64,000 nucleotides of DNA from an uncultured Flavobacteriales bacterium (GTDB lineage Bacteria > Bacteroidota > Bacteroidia > Flavobacteriales_D > Crocinitomicaceae): NCBI GenBank assembly GCA_937876195.1, contig CALEIK010000013.1, positions 58,343 through 122,342 on the forward strand. Direction: 5' to 3'. Each line of letters opens with the position of its first letter. The stretch's first letter is position 1. The translations under genes were made by a program, and so were the position numbers. The notes below the pieces were generated by a model that did not search any database, was not told the origin of the DNA, and worked only from the letters and a program-made list of their open reading frames with translations. Shown in pieces: positions 16,225-25,718 of this stretch.

Positions 16225-18333
16225 ATGAAAGTTTGCATTGCCGAAAAACCTAGTGTTGCCAAAGACATCGCCGAAGTACTCGGAGCGAAGCAACGCAACG
16301 ACGGCTATTATGAAGGCAACGGCTATCAAGTCACGTGGACGTTTGGGCACTTATGCACCCTGAAAGAACCGCAAGATTACAAAGACCATTGGAAGTATTG
16401 GAAATTGGAAGATTTACCGATTGTTCCTGATAATTTTGGGATCAAGCTCATCGAAAATAAAGGCGTTGAAAAGCAATTCAATACAATAGCACGACTTGTT
16501 CAAAACTGTGAGGAGGTCATCAATTGCGGGGATGCTGGACAAGAAGGCGAACTCATCCAGCGTTGGGTATTACTCAAAGCGAAATGCCGGGTTCCTATCA
16601 AGCGGTTGTGGATTTCTTCATTGACCGAAGAAGCCATAAAGGAAGGGTTTGAAAAACTGCAGGATTCAAAAAAATACGACAATTTATATTCAGCAGGAAG
16701 CGCGCGCGCAATTGGCGATTGGATGTTGGGGATTAACGGAACACGTTTGTTTACCAAGAAATTTGGACAAGGGAAATCGACCCTGTCGATTGGACGAGTA
16801 CAAACACCGACCTTGGCAATGATTGTCGAACGTCAAAAAGAAATTGATGTTTTTGTTTCGTATGATTATTGGGAGTTGAAGACCTTGTACAAAACACAAG
16901 AATTTAATTGCCAAATAGATCGACTGAAATCTGCAGAAAAAGCAGAAAAAGGACTGGAATATGTAAAAGACAAAGACTTTGAAATCATTTCATTTGAGCA
17001 AAAAGAAGGCAAGGAAGGAAATCCACGCTTGTACGATTTGACCTCACTGCAAGTCGATTCCAATAAAAAATTCGGTTACTCGGCAGATGATACACTGAAA
17101 TTAATTCAAGGATTGTACGAGAAGAAATTTGTCACGTATCCTAGAGTAGACACGACTTATCTTTCTGAAGATCTGCATCCAAAAGTCCCAAATATTCTTC
17201 GGGGATTGAAGTATTATTCACGCTTTACGGAATCAATTTTAAGTGAACCAATAGAGAAGTCATCGACTATTTTTAACGATAAGAAAGTAACAGATCACCA
17301 CGCCATTATTCCAACAGGAATCGTTCCATCGGGTATTACGCATGCCGAACAGCAGATTTATGACCTCATCGCACGCCGATTTATTTCAGTTTTTTATCCA
17401 GCTTGTATCGTTTCCAACACGACGGTAATAGGAAAAGTCGAAGACTTAGAATTTAAAGCGACAGGAAAACAAATTATTTCTCCGGGTTGGAGAGCGGTTT
17501 ACGCCGACGAAAAAGACAAGAAGGAAGACAAAGAGGAAACCATCATGCCGCACTTTGAAGAAGGCGAAAAAGGACCACATGAACCGTTCGTGCATCAAGG
17601 AAAAACGTCGCCGCCAAAAGCGTACACTGAGGCAACGCTATTACGTGCCATGGAATCGGCTGGAAAGCAAATTGACGATGAGGAAATGCGTGAATTGATG
17701 AAAGACAATGGCATCGGTCGACCTTCTACGCGCGCAAACATTATTGAAACGCTCTTCAAACGAAAGTACATTGAGAAAAAGCGTAAAAACATTATAGCGA
17801 CACCGACTGGAATGGCATTGATTGACACGATTCAAAACGAATTACTCAAAAGTGCTGAATTGACAGGTGACTGGGAACGAAAATTACGCTTGATTGAAAA
17901 AGGCGAATACGACATTGAAGTTTTCAAGAAAGAACTTTTTACAATGGTACGTTCGCTTACCGATGAAGTGATTTTTGACACACAACGTCCCATTTCCTTT
18001 TTTCAGGAGCCAGTCAAAGAAGCGAAAAAACCAAGTGCGCCAAGAGTTAAAAAGGAAATTTCATTCGATGCGATTGATTGTCCAAAGTGCAAAAATTCAA
18101 AGTTGGTAAAAGGTAAAACCGCTGTTGGATGTCTCGACTACAAAGTGTGTAGTTTCAAAATTCCCTTTCATCTAATGGGGAAAAAACTCACAGACAACCA
18201 ATTGAACGAGCTTATCACGAAGAAAAAATCGCCTCTAATTAAAGGTATTGTCGATCCAGCGACGCAGGAAAAAAAAGAGGGGTATTTTGAGTTTGATGAA
18301 ACATTCAATGTGAATTTCACTCCTTCAACCTAA
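16225..18333 (+). CDS. topB: DNA topoisomerase III (type IA)
   Basis: This 702-residue type IA topoisomerase cuts and rejoins single DNA strands and can decatenate replication or recombination intermediates. The N-terminal Toprim domain starts VCIAEKPSVAKDIAEVLG. The active-site tyrosine is Tyr305 in KFVTYPRVDTTYL, matching the TYPRTDS motif. A conserved RPSTRANIIETLFKRKYI segment and a single C-terminal zinc-finger-like unit (CPKCKN ... GCLDYKVC, about residues 615-640) follow. The Toprim acidic motif reads CGDAGQEGE (Asp103, Gly105), so the second Asp of the usual DxD is Gly; I recall this from other Bacteroidota TopB proteins. The gene follows folA by 17 bases of repeat DNA and may be cotranscribed with it. 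Confidence 0.95.
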   Translation: MKVCIAEKPSVAKDIAEVLGAKQRNDGYYEGNGYQVTWTFGHLCTLKEPQDYKDHWKYWKLEDLPIVPDNFGIKLIENKGVEKQFNTIARLVQNCEEVINCGDAGQEGELIQRWVLLKAKCRVPIKRLWISSLTEEAIKEGFEKLQDSKKYDNLYSAGSARAIGDWMLGINGTRLFTKKFGQGKSTLSIGRVQTPTLAMIVERQKEIDVFVSYDYWELKTLYKTQEFNCQIDRLKSAEKAEKGLEYVKDKDFEIISFEQKEGKEGNPRLYDLTSLQVDSNKKFGYSADDTLKLIQGLYEKKFVTYPRVDTTYLSEDLHPKVPNILRGLKYYSRFTESILSEPIEKSSTIFNDKKVTDHHAIIPTGIVPSGITHAEQQIYDLIARRFISVFYPACIVSNTTVIGKVEDLEFKATGKQIISPGWRAVYADEKDKKEDKEETIMPHFEEGEKGPHEPFVHQGKTSPPKAYTEATLLRAMESAGKQIDDEEMRELMKDNGIGRPSTRANIIETLFKRKYIEKKRKNIIATPTGMALIDTIQNELLKSAELTGDWERKLRLIEKGEYDIEVFKKELFTMVRSLTDEVIFDTQRPISFFQEPVKEAKKPSAPRVKKEISFDAIDCPKCKNSKLVKGKTAVGCLDYKVCSFKIPFHLMGKKLTDNQLNELITKKKSPLIKGIVDPATQEKKEGYFEFDETFNVNFTPST

Positions 18334-18461
18334 TTGGACTAAAGCACACCATAAATTCGATCCATTGAAAATAATTCACTGAATTAAATGTTAATCAGTG
18401 ATTTATCTGTATCTTTCAATGACATTAATCCTATTTACTAATCGTTAGACATCAGCTGCTC

Positions 18462-19619
18462 GTGGAAGAAAAAGACGAATTATCTGAAAACGCATTGAGG
18501 CAGAAACTAGAAACTGCCGAAAATCACTATCGCTCACTTTTTGAAGGTTGTTTAGTCCCAATTTGGGAGGAAGACTTTTCCAAAGTGAAAGAATACCTTG
18601 AGGAATTAAAAAAAAGTGGCGTTACAAATATTCGTAGCTACTTTACCGAACATCCTGAAAAAATTGCCGAGTGCTTTAGTTTACTTGTTGCTTTGGACAC
18701 CAATCAATCGGCAGTAGAGCTGAACGAAGCCGGAACCAAAGAGAATTTACTCGCGAACTACAAAAACTTCCTCAGTCACGACTCAAACGATTACGCCATT
18801 AAACAATTTGAAGCCATCGCCAATAACCATAATGAATGCTCTTTTGAAGCAACGTTAAGAACTTTCAACAACAATGAGCGTCATGTATTCTTAAAGTGGA
18901 TTGTGGTGAAGGGATATGAAGGGAATTATAAGCGAGTACTACTTAGCACGAAAGATTTGACGGACCTCATTATTTCTGAAAATCAAATGCTTCAAAGTTC
19001 AAACAAAGAAAAAGAAGCACTTCTGAAAGAGGTTCACCATCGCGTAAAAAACAACCTGCAAATTGTCACAAGTTTGTTGAATTTGCAATCACATGCCATT
19101 AAAGATCCTTCCACCAAAGAAATTTTTGAAACGAGTCTAAATCGAATTAAATCAATGGCTTCTGTGCATGAAATGTTGTATCAGTCGGATGACTTTTCAA
19201 AAATTGAATACCAAACTTATCTCACTTCGCTAACCGTTGGGCTCCTCAATTCTGTGAAAGGAGAAAACACGCACATCAAATTGAATCTAAACGCAAAAGG
19301 TATTCACCTAAACATTAACACCTGCATTCCTTTGGGTTTGATGATTACTGAAATCATTACCAATTCGTTGAAACATGGCAACTTGAATGAGCAAAATGGA
19401 AATATATACGTGGATTTGATCAAGAATGATGATTCTACCTACAAACTCACTGTTGGAGACAACGGCGATGGCGTTCCTGATGAAGTCAATCTTAAAACCC
19501 CAACGACACTCGGTCTTCAACTCATCGCTAGTTTGGTGGATCAACTATCGGGCACCTACTTTTACGATTTCACAAAGCCCGGTACCCATTACGTGATTGA
19601 ATTTACAGAGCAGAAATAA
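18462..19619 (+). CDS. Cytoplasmic HisKA_2-type sensor histidine kinase
   Basis: This 385-residue soluble kinase has an N-terminal sensing part with a PAS-like core (NHYRSLFEGCLVPIWEEDFS and FEATLRTFNNNERHVFLKW, ~20-170), a short coiled linker, the HisKA_2 dimerisation motif EVHHRVKNNLQIVTSLLNLQ (phospho-acceptor His192) and a HATPase domain (MITEIITNSLKHG, VGDNGDGVP, LGLQLIASLVDQL). It starts with GTG at 18462: the frame is closed by a stop near 18426 and no ATG lies between. No response regulator is adjacent, so it is an orphan kinase here. The imperfect box TATCTTTC near 18410-18417 could be part of its promoter. Confidence 0.9.
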   Translation: MEEKDELSENALRQKLETAENHYRSLFEGCLVPIWEEDFSKVKEYLEELKKSGVTNIRSYFTEHPEKIAECFSLLVALDTNQSAVELNEAGTKENLLANYKNFLSHDSNDYAIKQFEAIANNHNECSFEATLRTFNNNERHVFLKWIVVKGYEGNYKRVLLSTKDLTDLIISENQMLQSSNKEKEALLKEVHHRVKNNLQIVTSLLNLQSHAIKDPSTKEIFETSLNRIKSMASVHEMLYQSDDFSKIEYQTYLTSLTVGLLNSVKGENTHIKLNLNAKGIHLNINTCIPLGLMITEIITNSLKHGNLNEQNGNIYVDLIKNDDSTYKLTVGDNGDGVPDEVNLKTPTTLGLQLIASLVDQLSGTYFYDFTKPGTHYVIEFTEQK

Positions 19620-19701
19620 CACTCGGGCTTCAAGCCTTTCCATAACCTACTTCAAGTCATAGCGACAAGTAACACTCGTTTTCAAAAACGCAGGTCAAAA
19701 T

Positions 19702-19733
19702 TTTGTATCTTGGCGACTTAAAGTCTATTTTTG
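19702..19733 (+). promoter_or_regulatory. Probable promoter of purM
   Basis: TTTG at 19702-19705 and TATTTTTG at 19726-19733 fit the Bacteroidota consensus exactly, with a 20-base spacer. The purM ATG is 16 bases after the -7 box, which would give a very short leader. Confidence 0.6.
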
Positions 19734-19749
19734 CACTTTATTTCAAACT

Positions 19750-20913
19750 ATGTCTGATACACGCTATAATCTTAGAGGAGTTTCCGCAGGAAAAGAAGAT
19801 GTGCACAATGCCATCAAGAATGTTGACAAGGGATTGTTTCCTCAAGCATTTTGCAAAATTGTTCCGGATTACCTTTCGGGAGATGAAGATTATTGTATCG
19901 TCATGCACGCCGATGGCGCTGGAACAAAATCTGCTTTGGCGTACATGTACTGGAAGGAAACAGGTGATATTTCTGTTTGGAAAGGCATCGCACAGGACGC
20001 ACTAATCATGAACATCGACGATTTGTTGTGTGTTGGAGCCACCGATAAAATTTTACTCTCTTCCACCATTGGACGAAATAAAAACCTCATTCCAGGAGAA
20101 GTTATTTCAGCGATTATCAATGGAACGGAAGAATTGTTAGAAACGCTGAGAAATCAAGGAATCGGAATTCACTCAACGGGTGGCGAAACAGCTGACGTGG
20201 GTGATTTGGTGCGAACAATCATCGTAGATTCGACAGTCGTTTGTCGCATGAAACGCTCCGATGTAATTTCCAACCACACCATTCAAGATGGAGATGTGAT
20301 TGTGGGATTAGCATCATTTGGTCAAGCCACCTACGAAACCGAATATAATGGTGGAATGGGAAGCAATGGATTAACATCTGCGCGACACGATGTTTTCAAT
20401 AAATCACTCGCTACAAAATTCCCAGAAAGTTTTGATGCAGCAGTTCCAAGCGAATTGGTGTATTCAGGATCGAAAAACTTGACGGATAAAACAGATACAC
20501 CTTTGAATGCAGGAAAAATCGTCCTGTCCCCTACTCGTACCTACGCTCCAGTTATCAAACAAATATTGGACAACCACCGAAATGACATTCACGGAATGGT
20601 ACATTGCTCTGGTGGCGCACAAACGAAAGTCCTTCATTTTGTCGAAAATGTACACATCATAAAAGACAACTTATTCGCTGTTCCTCCATTGTTTAAAATG
20701 ATTCAAGAAGAATCGGGCACAGAGTGGCAGGAAATGTACAAAGTGTTCAACATGGGACATCGCATGGAAATTTATGTTGCACCAGAAGTTGCTGAAGAAA
20801 TCATAAAAATTTCGAAGTCATTTAACATTAATGCGCAAATCGTTGGTCGCGTTGAAGCAGCTGAAAGCAAAAAATTAACGATAAAATCAGAATTCGGAGA
20901 ATTTACTTATTAG
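19750..20913 (+). CDS. purM: Phosphoribosylaminoimidazole synthetase (AIR synthase)
   Basis: PurM closes FGAM to AIR with ATP in the fifth step of purine synthesis. The 387-residue protein has the two-domain AIR-synthase fold. Motifs visible are MHADGAGTKSALAYMYWKE, MNIDDLLCVGATDKILLSS, STGGETADVGDLVRT and DGDVIVGLASFGQ. The C-terminal half contains VHCSGGAQTKVLHF and FNMGHRMEIYV, as in PurM (RNMGIGMV in the common form). It resembles the longer Bacteroidota form rather than the ~345-residue E. coli enzyme. A good promoter lies upstream, and a heptamer inverted repeat separates it from prfA. Confidence 0.92.
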   Translation: MSDTRYNLRGVSAGKEDVHNAIKNVDKGLFPQAFCKIVPDYLSGDEDYCIVMHADGAGTKSALAYMYWKETGDISVWKGIAQDALIMNIDDLLCVGATDKILLSSTIGRNKNLIPGEVISAIINGTEELLETLRNQGIGIHSTGGETADVGDLVRTIIVDSTVVCRMKRSDVISNHTIQDGDVIVGLASFGQATYETEYNGGMGSNGLTSARHDVFNKSLATKFPESFDAAVPSELVYSGSKNLTDKTDTPLNAGKIVLSPTRTYAPVIKQILDNHRNDIHGMVHCSGGAQTKVLHFVENVHIIKDNLFAVPPLFKMIQEESGTEWQEMYKVFNMGHRMEIYVAPEVAEEIIKISKSFNINAQIVGRVEAAESKKLTIKSEFGEFTY

Positions 20914-20921
20914 CGAGGATG

Positions 20922-20990
20922 GCAGATTATCAAATTGCAGATTGCAAATTCAATCTGTAATCTGCAATCTGCAATCTGTAATCTGTAATC
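20922..20990. repeat. Heptamer-based inverted repeat before prfA
   Basis: The left arm contains gcagatt at 20922-20928 and 20937-20943 and gcaaatt at 20944-20950. The right arm contains five consecutive heptamers, aatctgt, aatctgc, aatctgc, aatctgt, aatctgt (20952-20986), plus aatc. The right-arm units are the reverse complement of the left-arm units, so the tract can fold into a hairpin in several registers. It has no T tract, so it is not an ordinary terminator. It could be translated as an N-terminal extension of prfA, but that is unlikely. Confidence 0.8.
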
Positions 20991-20998
20991 CTAAAATT

Positions 20999-22078
20999 AT
21001 GAGCAATTTATTACAAAAACTTGAAGCAATTAACATCCGATTCATCGAGGTTGGAAAGTTGATCGTGGATCCAGAAATTATTGGAGACATGAAGCGCTAT
21101 GTTAGATTAAACAAGGAATACAAAGATCTTGAAGAACTTGTGACTGTCTACAAAGCATACAAAGATGTGATGGACAATCTCGCCAGCTCAAAGGCCTTGC
21201 TTAAAGCCGAGACTGATCCTGAAATGCGTGAGATGGCAAAGATGGAGATTGACGAGCTTGAGCACAAGCGACCTGAGATGGAAGAGCAAATCGAAATGAT
21301 GCTGATTCCTAAAGATCCTGAAGATGAAAAAAGTGCCATCATGGAGCTAAGAGCAGGAACTGGTGGCGACGAAGCATGCATTTTTGTCGAAGATTGCTTT
21401 AGAATGTACACCATGTTTTTCAAAGAGCAAGGCATCAGCTATGAAGTGATCAATACCAATGAAGGTGGAACCAAAGGCTTCAAAGAAATCACAATGAGCA
21501 TTGAAAGTCCCGGCGTTTACGGATTGTTGAAATTTGAATCTGGTGTACACCGCGTGCAACGAGTTCCAGAAACAGAATCACAAGGTCGAGTTCACACTTC
21601 CGCAATTACAGTTGCCGTGCTTCCTGAGGCTGAAGAAGTGGATTTTGAATTGAACATGGCAGATGTGAGACGAGATACGTATCGCGCGTCTGGGGCGGGT
21701 GGACAGCACGTTAACAAAACAGAATCGGCTATTCGATTGACACACGTTCCAACAGGCGTTGTTGCTGAATGTCAAGACGGGCGTTCACAGCACAAAAATT
21801 TAGAGAAAGCTCTTTCTATGCTACGTTCTAGGTTGTACCAAATTGAATTGGATAAATTACAATCTGCCAGAGCTGAACACAGAAAATCGTTGGTTTCCAC
21901 TGGGGATCGATCGGCGAAAATTAGAACATACAATTATCCACAGGGAAGAGTGACAGATCACCGCATCAATAAAACACTTTACAACCTCAGCGCATTCATG
22001 AATGGCGATATTATGGAAATGATTAATGCACTCAAGCTGGCCGAGAATGCTGAAAAATTGCGTGGAGAAGAAGTATAA
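20999..22078 (+). CDS. prfA: Peptide chain release factor 1
   Basis: RF1 recognises UAA and UAG in the ribosomal A site and triggers peptide release. From the ATG at 20999 the protein has 359 residues, the family length. The GGQ peptidyl-transferase motif is in YRASGAGGQHVNKTESAI. The codon-recognition tripeptide region reads RVPETESQGRVHTSA, where P-E-T corresponds to the PxT motif of RF1 rather than the SPF of RF2. The ATG at 20942 is in frame but its 19 extra codons come from the heptamer repeat, so I reject it. The pyrF gene follows after 23 bases. Confidence 0.96.
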   Translation: MSNLLQKLEAINIRFIEVGKLIVDPEIIGDMKRYVRLNKEYKDLEELVTVYKAYKDVMDNLASSKALLKAETDPEMREMAKMEIDELEHKRPEMEEQIEMMLIPKDPEDEKSAIMELRAGTGGDEACIFVEDCFRMYTMFFKEQGISYEVINTNEGGTKGFKEITMSIESPGVYGLLKFESGVHRVQRVPETESQGRVHTSAITVAVLPEAEEVDFELNMADVRRDTYRASGAGGQHVNKTESAIRLTHVPTGVVAECQDGRSQHKNLEKALSMLRSRLYQIELDKLQSARAEHRKSLVSTGDRSAKIRTYNYPQGRVTDHRINKTLYNLSAFMNGDIMEMINALKLAENAEKLRGEEV

Positions 22079-22101
22079 TTATTAAGTAATTACCGATTAC
22101 G

Positions 22102-22920
22102 ATGACACGAGCAGAGCTTATTGAGCAAATAAAGACAAAACGTTCCTTCCTATGTGTTGGTTTAGATACTGATTTAGCAAAAATTCCTGCGCATCTATTG
22201 GAGACCGAGGATCCCATTTTCGAGTTCAATAAAGCCATCATCGATGCGACGAAGGACTATTGTGTTGCCTACAAACCAAATGTCGCTTTTTACGAATGTC
22301 ACGGTCCAAAAGGGTGGGAATCTCTTAAAAAAACGTTGGATTACATTCCGAAGAACATCTTCACCATTGCGGACGCTAAACGTGGAGATATTGGCAACAC
22401 CTCAACCTATTATGCCGATACCTTCTTCAAGTATCTTGACAGTGATTCGGTGACAATTGCGCCTTACATGGGAGAAGACAGCGTAACCCCATTTTTCGAC
22501 TATCCGAACAAATGGGTGATTTTGCTTGCATTGACTTCCAACCGAGGTGCGCTTGATTTTCAATTTATCGCGGATCAAAACAACGAAGAATTGTACAAAA
22601 AAGTGCTACGGAAATCACAAGAATGGGGAACGCCAGAAAACATGATGTATGTCGTTGGCGCAACACGAGCAGAAGGCATTGGCGAAGTACGAAAATTAGC
22701 TCCCGAACATTTCTTTCTAGTGCCTGGAATTGGTGCACAAGGAGGTTCGCTAAGCGATGTGGCCAACTATGGATTTAATAGTGACTGCGGACTTTTGGTA
22801 AATTCCTCGCGTGGAATTATATATGCTTCGAATCAATCTGATTTTGCCGAAGCAGCTGGAAACGCCGCACAAGAACTTCAACAAGAAATGGCTAAAATAC
22901 TTATTGAAAAAGACTTTTAA
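22102..22920 (+). CDS. pyrF: Orotidine-5'-phosphate decarboxylase (type 2)
   Basis: PyrF decarboxylates OMP to UMP, the last step of de novo UMP synthesis. The 272-residue length and motifs are of the longer type 2 group: FLCVGLDTDLAKIP at the N-terminus, AYKPNVAFYE, the catalytic TIADAKRGDIGNTS with the Asp-x-Lys-xx-Asp charge network, and LVPGIGAQGG plus VNSSRGIIYA for phosphate binding. It follows prfA by 23 bases on the same strand and may share its transcript. A promoter for the next gene lies 52 bases downstream of the stop. Confidence 0.96.
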   Translation: MTRAELIEQIKTKRSFLCVGLDTDLAKIPAHLLETEDPIFEFNKAIIDATKDYCVAYKPNVAFYECHGPKGWESLKKTLDYIPKNIFTIADAKRGDIGNTSTYYADTFFKYLDSDSVTIAPYMGEDSVTPFFDYPNKWVILLALTSNRGALDFQFIADQNNEELYKKVLRKSQEWGTPENMMYVVGATRAEGIGEVRKLAPEHFFLVPGIGAQGGSLSDVANYGFNSDCGLLVNSSRGIIYASNQSDFAEAAGNAAQELQQEMAKILIEKDF

Positions 22921-22972
22921 TTCGTCTAAAATATTCTTGCTGAAATAAATAAAAGCTTAATGGCTTTGTTGC

Positions 22973-23003
22973 TTTGAGTGCTCAGATATTAACATTACCT
23001 TTG
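22973..23003 (+). promoter_or_regulatory. Promoter of the RND exporter gene
   Basis: TTTG at 22973-22976 and TACCTTTG at 22996-23003 match the Bacteroidota consensus perfectly with a 19-base spacer. The start codon is 30 bases downstream. Confidence 0.7.
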
Positions 23004-23032
23004 ACGCCTATATTTTAACGTGAAGTAGTAGC

Positions 23033-25687
23033 ATGTGGCAGTCAATTGCAAATATTATTCTTAGAAATCGCTTTGTCATCATCGGTATAATTACCTTGTT
23101 GACTGTATTCTTCGGGTATCATGCGCTAACTGGTTTAAAGCTTGACAACAAATACGGAATTTTATTACCGAAAAATGCCGATGCAAAAATTGAGTTCGAC
23201 CGCTTCAATGATATGTTTGGTGAAGACGGTGGAACACTCATCATTGCAATTCAAACCGATTCATTGTACACGGAGGAAAATTTCCTCAAATGGAAAGAAT
23301 TAGGCGATTCCATACTCAAGTTTGACGGTGTCGAGTCTGTTGTTTCTGAAGCAACTTTATTCACCATTTCCAACAATCAAACCGCACGAAAGTTTGAGGC
23401 ACATCGCGTTTTTTCTGACACAAAATACAAGGAGAAATCGATTGATTCAATTGAACATGAAATAAAGAACAACCCGCTGTACGAGGGATTGCTTTATAAC
23501 GCTAAAGAGAACGTTTCCCTCATGATGATTAAGATTGATGAGAGCTTCATCACCGATCAAAAGAAGGCGAACGTAGTATTGGACATTGAAGCTGTTGCGG
23601 ATGCGTACACCACTTATTTTGGTCAGCCGAAGTATGCTGGAATGCCGCATCTAAGGGTAGTGATAGGGAAACAGGTGATGAAGGAAATGTACATTTTCGT
23701 TGGACTTCTTATCTTGATTACGTCAATTCTTATCTACATCTTTTTTCGCTCACTCAAGGTCGTTTTCATTTGTAATTTAGTCGTTGTAATCGCTGTAATT
23801 TGGTCGATGGGATCCATTGCTGCCATGAACTTCCATATTACTATCATCATGGCCTTAATCCCTCCGTTGATGGTTGTTATTGGGATTCCAAACTGCATTT
23901 TCTTGATGACAAAATACCATCAGGAAATTCTGGAGCATGGGAACAAAGTGAAAGCATTAACGCGGGTCATAAAAAAAATTGGTACAGCTACATTTCTTAC
24001 CAATTTCACGACTGCACTTGGCTTCCTGACATTTGTCACTACCAACTCGCCTAAATTAATGGAGTTTGGGATCTGCGCCGCGCTCAATATCATTTTGGTA
24101 TTTGTTATTTCCATTTGTATTCTACCAATTATCATTTCCTTTTCGAAAGCTCCTAAACCAAGGCATTTAAAGCACTTGGAACGCAAGTTCGCGGTTGGGC
24201 TTTTAGATAAATTGGTTTTCATTACTGTCTACAAACGCAACTGGGTATATGCAGCAACAGGGGTACTGATTATCCTTAGTGTCGCTGGAATGCTCCAAAT
24301 CAAAGCAACGGGAAATATTACTGGTGACTTGCCAAAAAATCACCAAATATTACAGGACATCAATTTTATTCAAGATAATTTTGGTGGTGCCATTCCATTT
24401 GAAATTTTGGTCGATTATAAGGAACCGAGTCGATTGGCTAAGGCGAGTACACTTCAACAAATACAAGAGGTTCAGAACCGATATTCCCAAGACACGTTAT
24501 TTTCAAAGTTCATTTCCTATATTGATTTTTTAAAGGCTGCGAACATGGCCTTTAACAACAATGACTCGACACAATATCAACTGGTTACAAACAAACGAAA
24601 GCTTGCCAATATTAAACGTTACATTGATAGCTCAGTCGTTACAAACTCAAACGGTGTGGGCGTCGCATTGAGTGAATTGATTGATACAAGCATGCGTGTG
24701 CTCAGAATTCGATCTCAGATGAGGGACATTGGATCTTATGAGGTGTCTGATAAAATCGACATTATGGAAGGAGAAATAGATTCCATTCTCAACCCAGATA
24801 AAGGAAATATTGAACGGCTTTTTAAAGCATACACGGCAAAGAAATCAGACAATTACATTGACTCCATCATTTTCGGTTACCCAGCCATTTATAATTCACT
24901 TACCCGAAAACTGGCAAAGGGAGACGATGAACTACAATATCAATTTGATGCAGATTTAGAATTAATCAAAACGTATTACAACAAAAAAGGATTTAAAAAG
25001 GACCTACGAGCAGCAATAGATCGAGAATACCTTGACGTATCACTAACAGGAACAGCAGTTGTTGCTTCTAACGGAACAAAATATATGGTCTTTAACCTCT
25101 TTACAAGTTTATTGTTTGCGATTGTTGCGATATCCTTGTTAATGGCAATTTTGTTCCGATCGATGCGCATGGTATTGGTATCATTGGTTCCTAACTTTAT
25201 ACCTCTATTATTTACTGCGGGGGTAATGGGATGGATGGGTATTCCACTAAAACCTTCTACCCTACTCGTATTTAGTATTGCGTTTGGAATTGCTGTTGAT
25301 GATACCATTCACTACCTGGCCAAGTACCGCCTCGAACTCAAAAACAAACAATGGGATTTACGACAGTGTGTCATTTTGGCTATCCGTGAAGCTGGACTTG
25401 GAATGTTTTACACTTCAGTCGTGCTTTTCTGTGGATTTTCTATGTTCTCCTTTTCACAGTTTGGAGGAACGCAAGCTCTTGGTCTTTTAATTTCATTGAC
25501 ATTATTAATTGCAATGATTACAAACTTAGTTTTGCTCCCTTCATTATTGTTAACACTTGAAAGACGTATCACAACAAAATCGTTTGAAGAGCCGTACTTC
25601 GATGCCTATGCTGAAGAAAGTGATATTGATTGGGACAATTTAAACATCGAAGAATCTAACCAAGAAAAACCTACTTCAATTAGTTAG
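23033..25687 (+). CDS. RND/MMPL-family exporter
   Basis: This 884-residue inner-membrane protein has the duplicated RND layout: an N-terminal helix (RNRFVIIGIITLLTVFFGYH), a periplasmic domain of about 190 residues, a helix bundle (VGLLILITSILIYIFF ... LPIIISF), then a second helix, second periplasmic domain and second bundle (FTSLLFAIVAISLLMAIL ... NLVLLPSLLLTL). The charged motif FGIAVDDTIHYLAKYR in the second bundle and its counterpart VVIGIPNCIFLMTKYHQ match MMPL/HpnN-like exporters thought to move lipids or hydrophobic molecules. No membrane-fusion protein or outer-membrane partner is next to it. It has its own promoter, and the C-terminal ~35 residues are acidic and cytoplasmic. Confidence 0.92.
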   Translation: MWQSIANIILRNRFVIIGIITLLTVFFGYHALTGLKLDNKYGILLPKNADAKIEFDRFNDMFGEDGGTLIIAIQTDSLYTEENFLKWKELGDSILKFDGVESVVSEATLFTISNNQTARKFEAHRVFSDTKYKEKSIDSIEHEIKNNPLYEGLLYNAKENVSLMMIKIDESFITDQKKANVVLDIEAVADAYTTYFGQPKYAGMPHLRVVIGKQVMKEMYIFVGLLILITSILIYIFFRSLKVVFICNLVVVIAVIWSMGSIAAMNFHITIIMALIPPLMVVIGIPNCIFLMTKYHQEILEHGNKVKALTRVIKKIGTATFLTNFTTALGFLTFVTTNSPKLMEFGICAALNIILVFVISICILPIIISFSKAPKPRHLKHLERKFAVGLLDKLVFITVYKRNWVYAATGVLIILSVAGMLQIKATGNITGDLPKNHQILQDINFIQDNFGGAIPFEILVDYKEPSRLAKASTLQQIQEVQNRYSQDTLFSKFISYIDFLKAANMAFNNNDSTQYQLVTNKRKLANIKRYIDSSVVTNSNGVGVALSELIDTSMRVLRIRSQMRDIGSYEVSDKIDIMEGEIDSILNPDKGNIERLFKAYTAKKSDNYIDSIIFGYPAIYNSLTRKLAKGDDELQYQFDADLELIKTYYNKKGFKKDLRAAIDREYLDVSLTGTAVVASNGTKYMVFNLFTSLLFAIVAISLLMAILFRSMRMVLVSLVPNFIPLLFTAGVMGWMGIPLKPSTLLVFSIAFGIAVDDTIHYLAKYRLELKNKQWDLRQCVILAIREAGLGMFYTSVVLFCGFSMFSFSQFGGTQALGLLISLTLLIAMITNLVLLPSLLLTLERRITTKSFEEPYFDAYAEESDIDWDNLNIEESNQEKPTSIS

Positions 25688-25718
25688 AAAAGCAACCTGT
25701 CAAACTGAAACAACCACT

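Noticed and set aside
20942..20998. Extended prfA start
   Set aside because: The 19 extra codons are read from the heptamer repeat.
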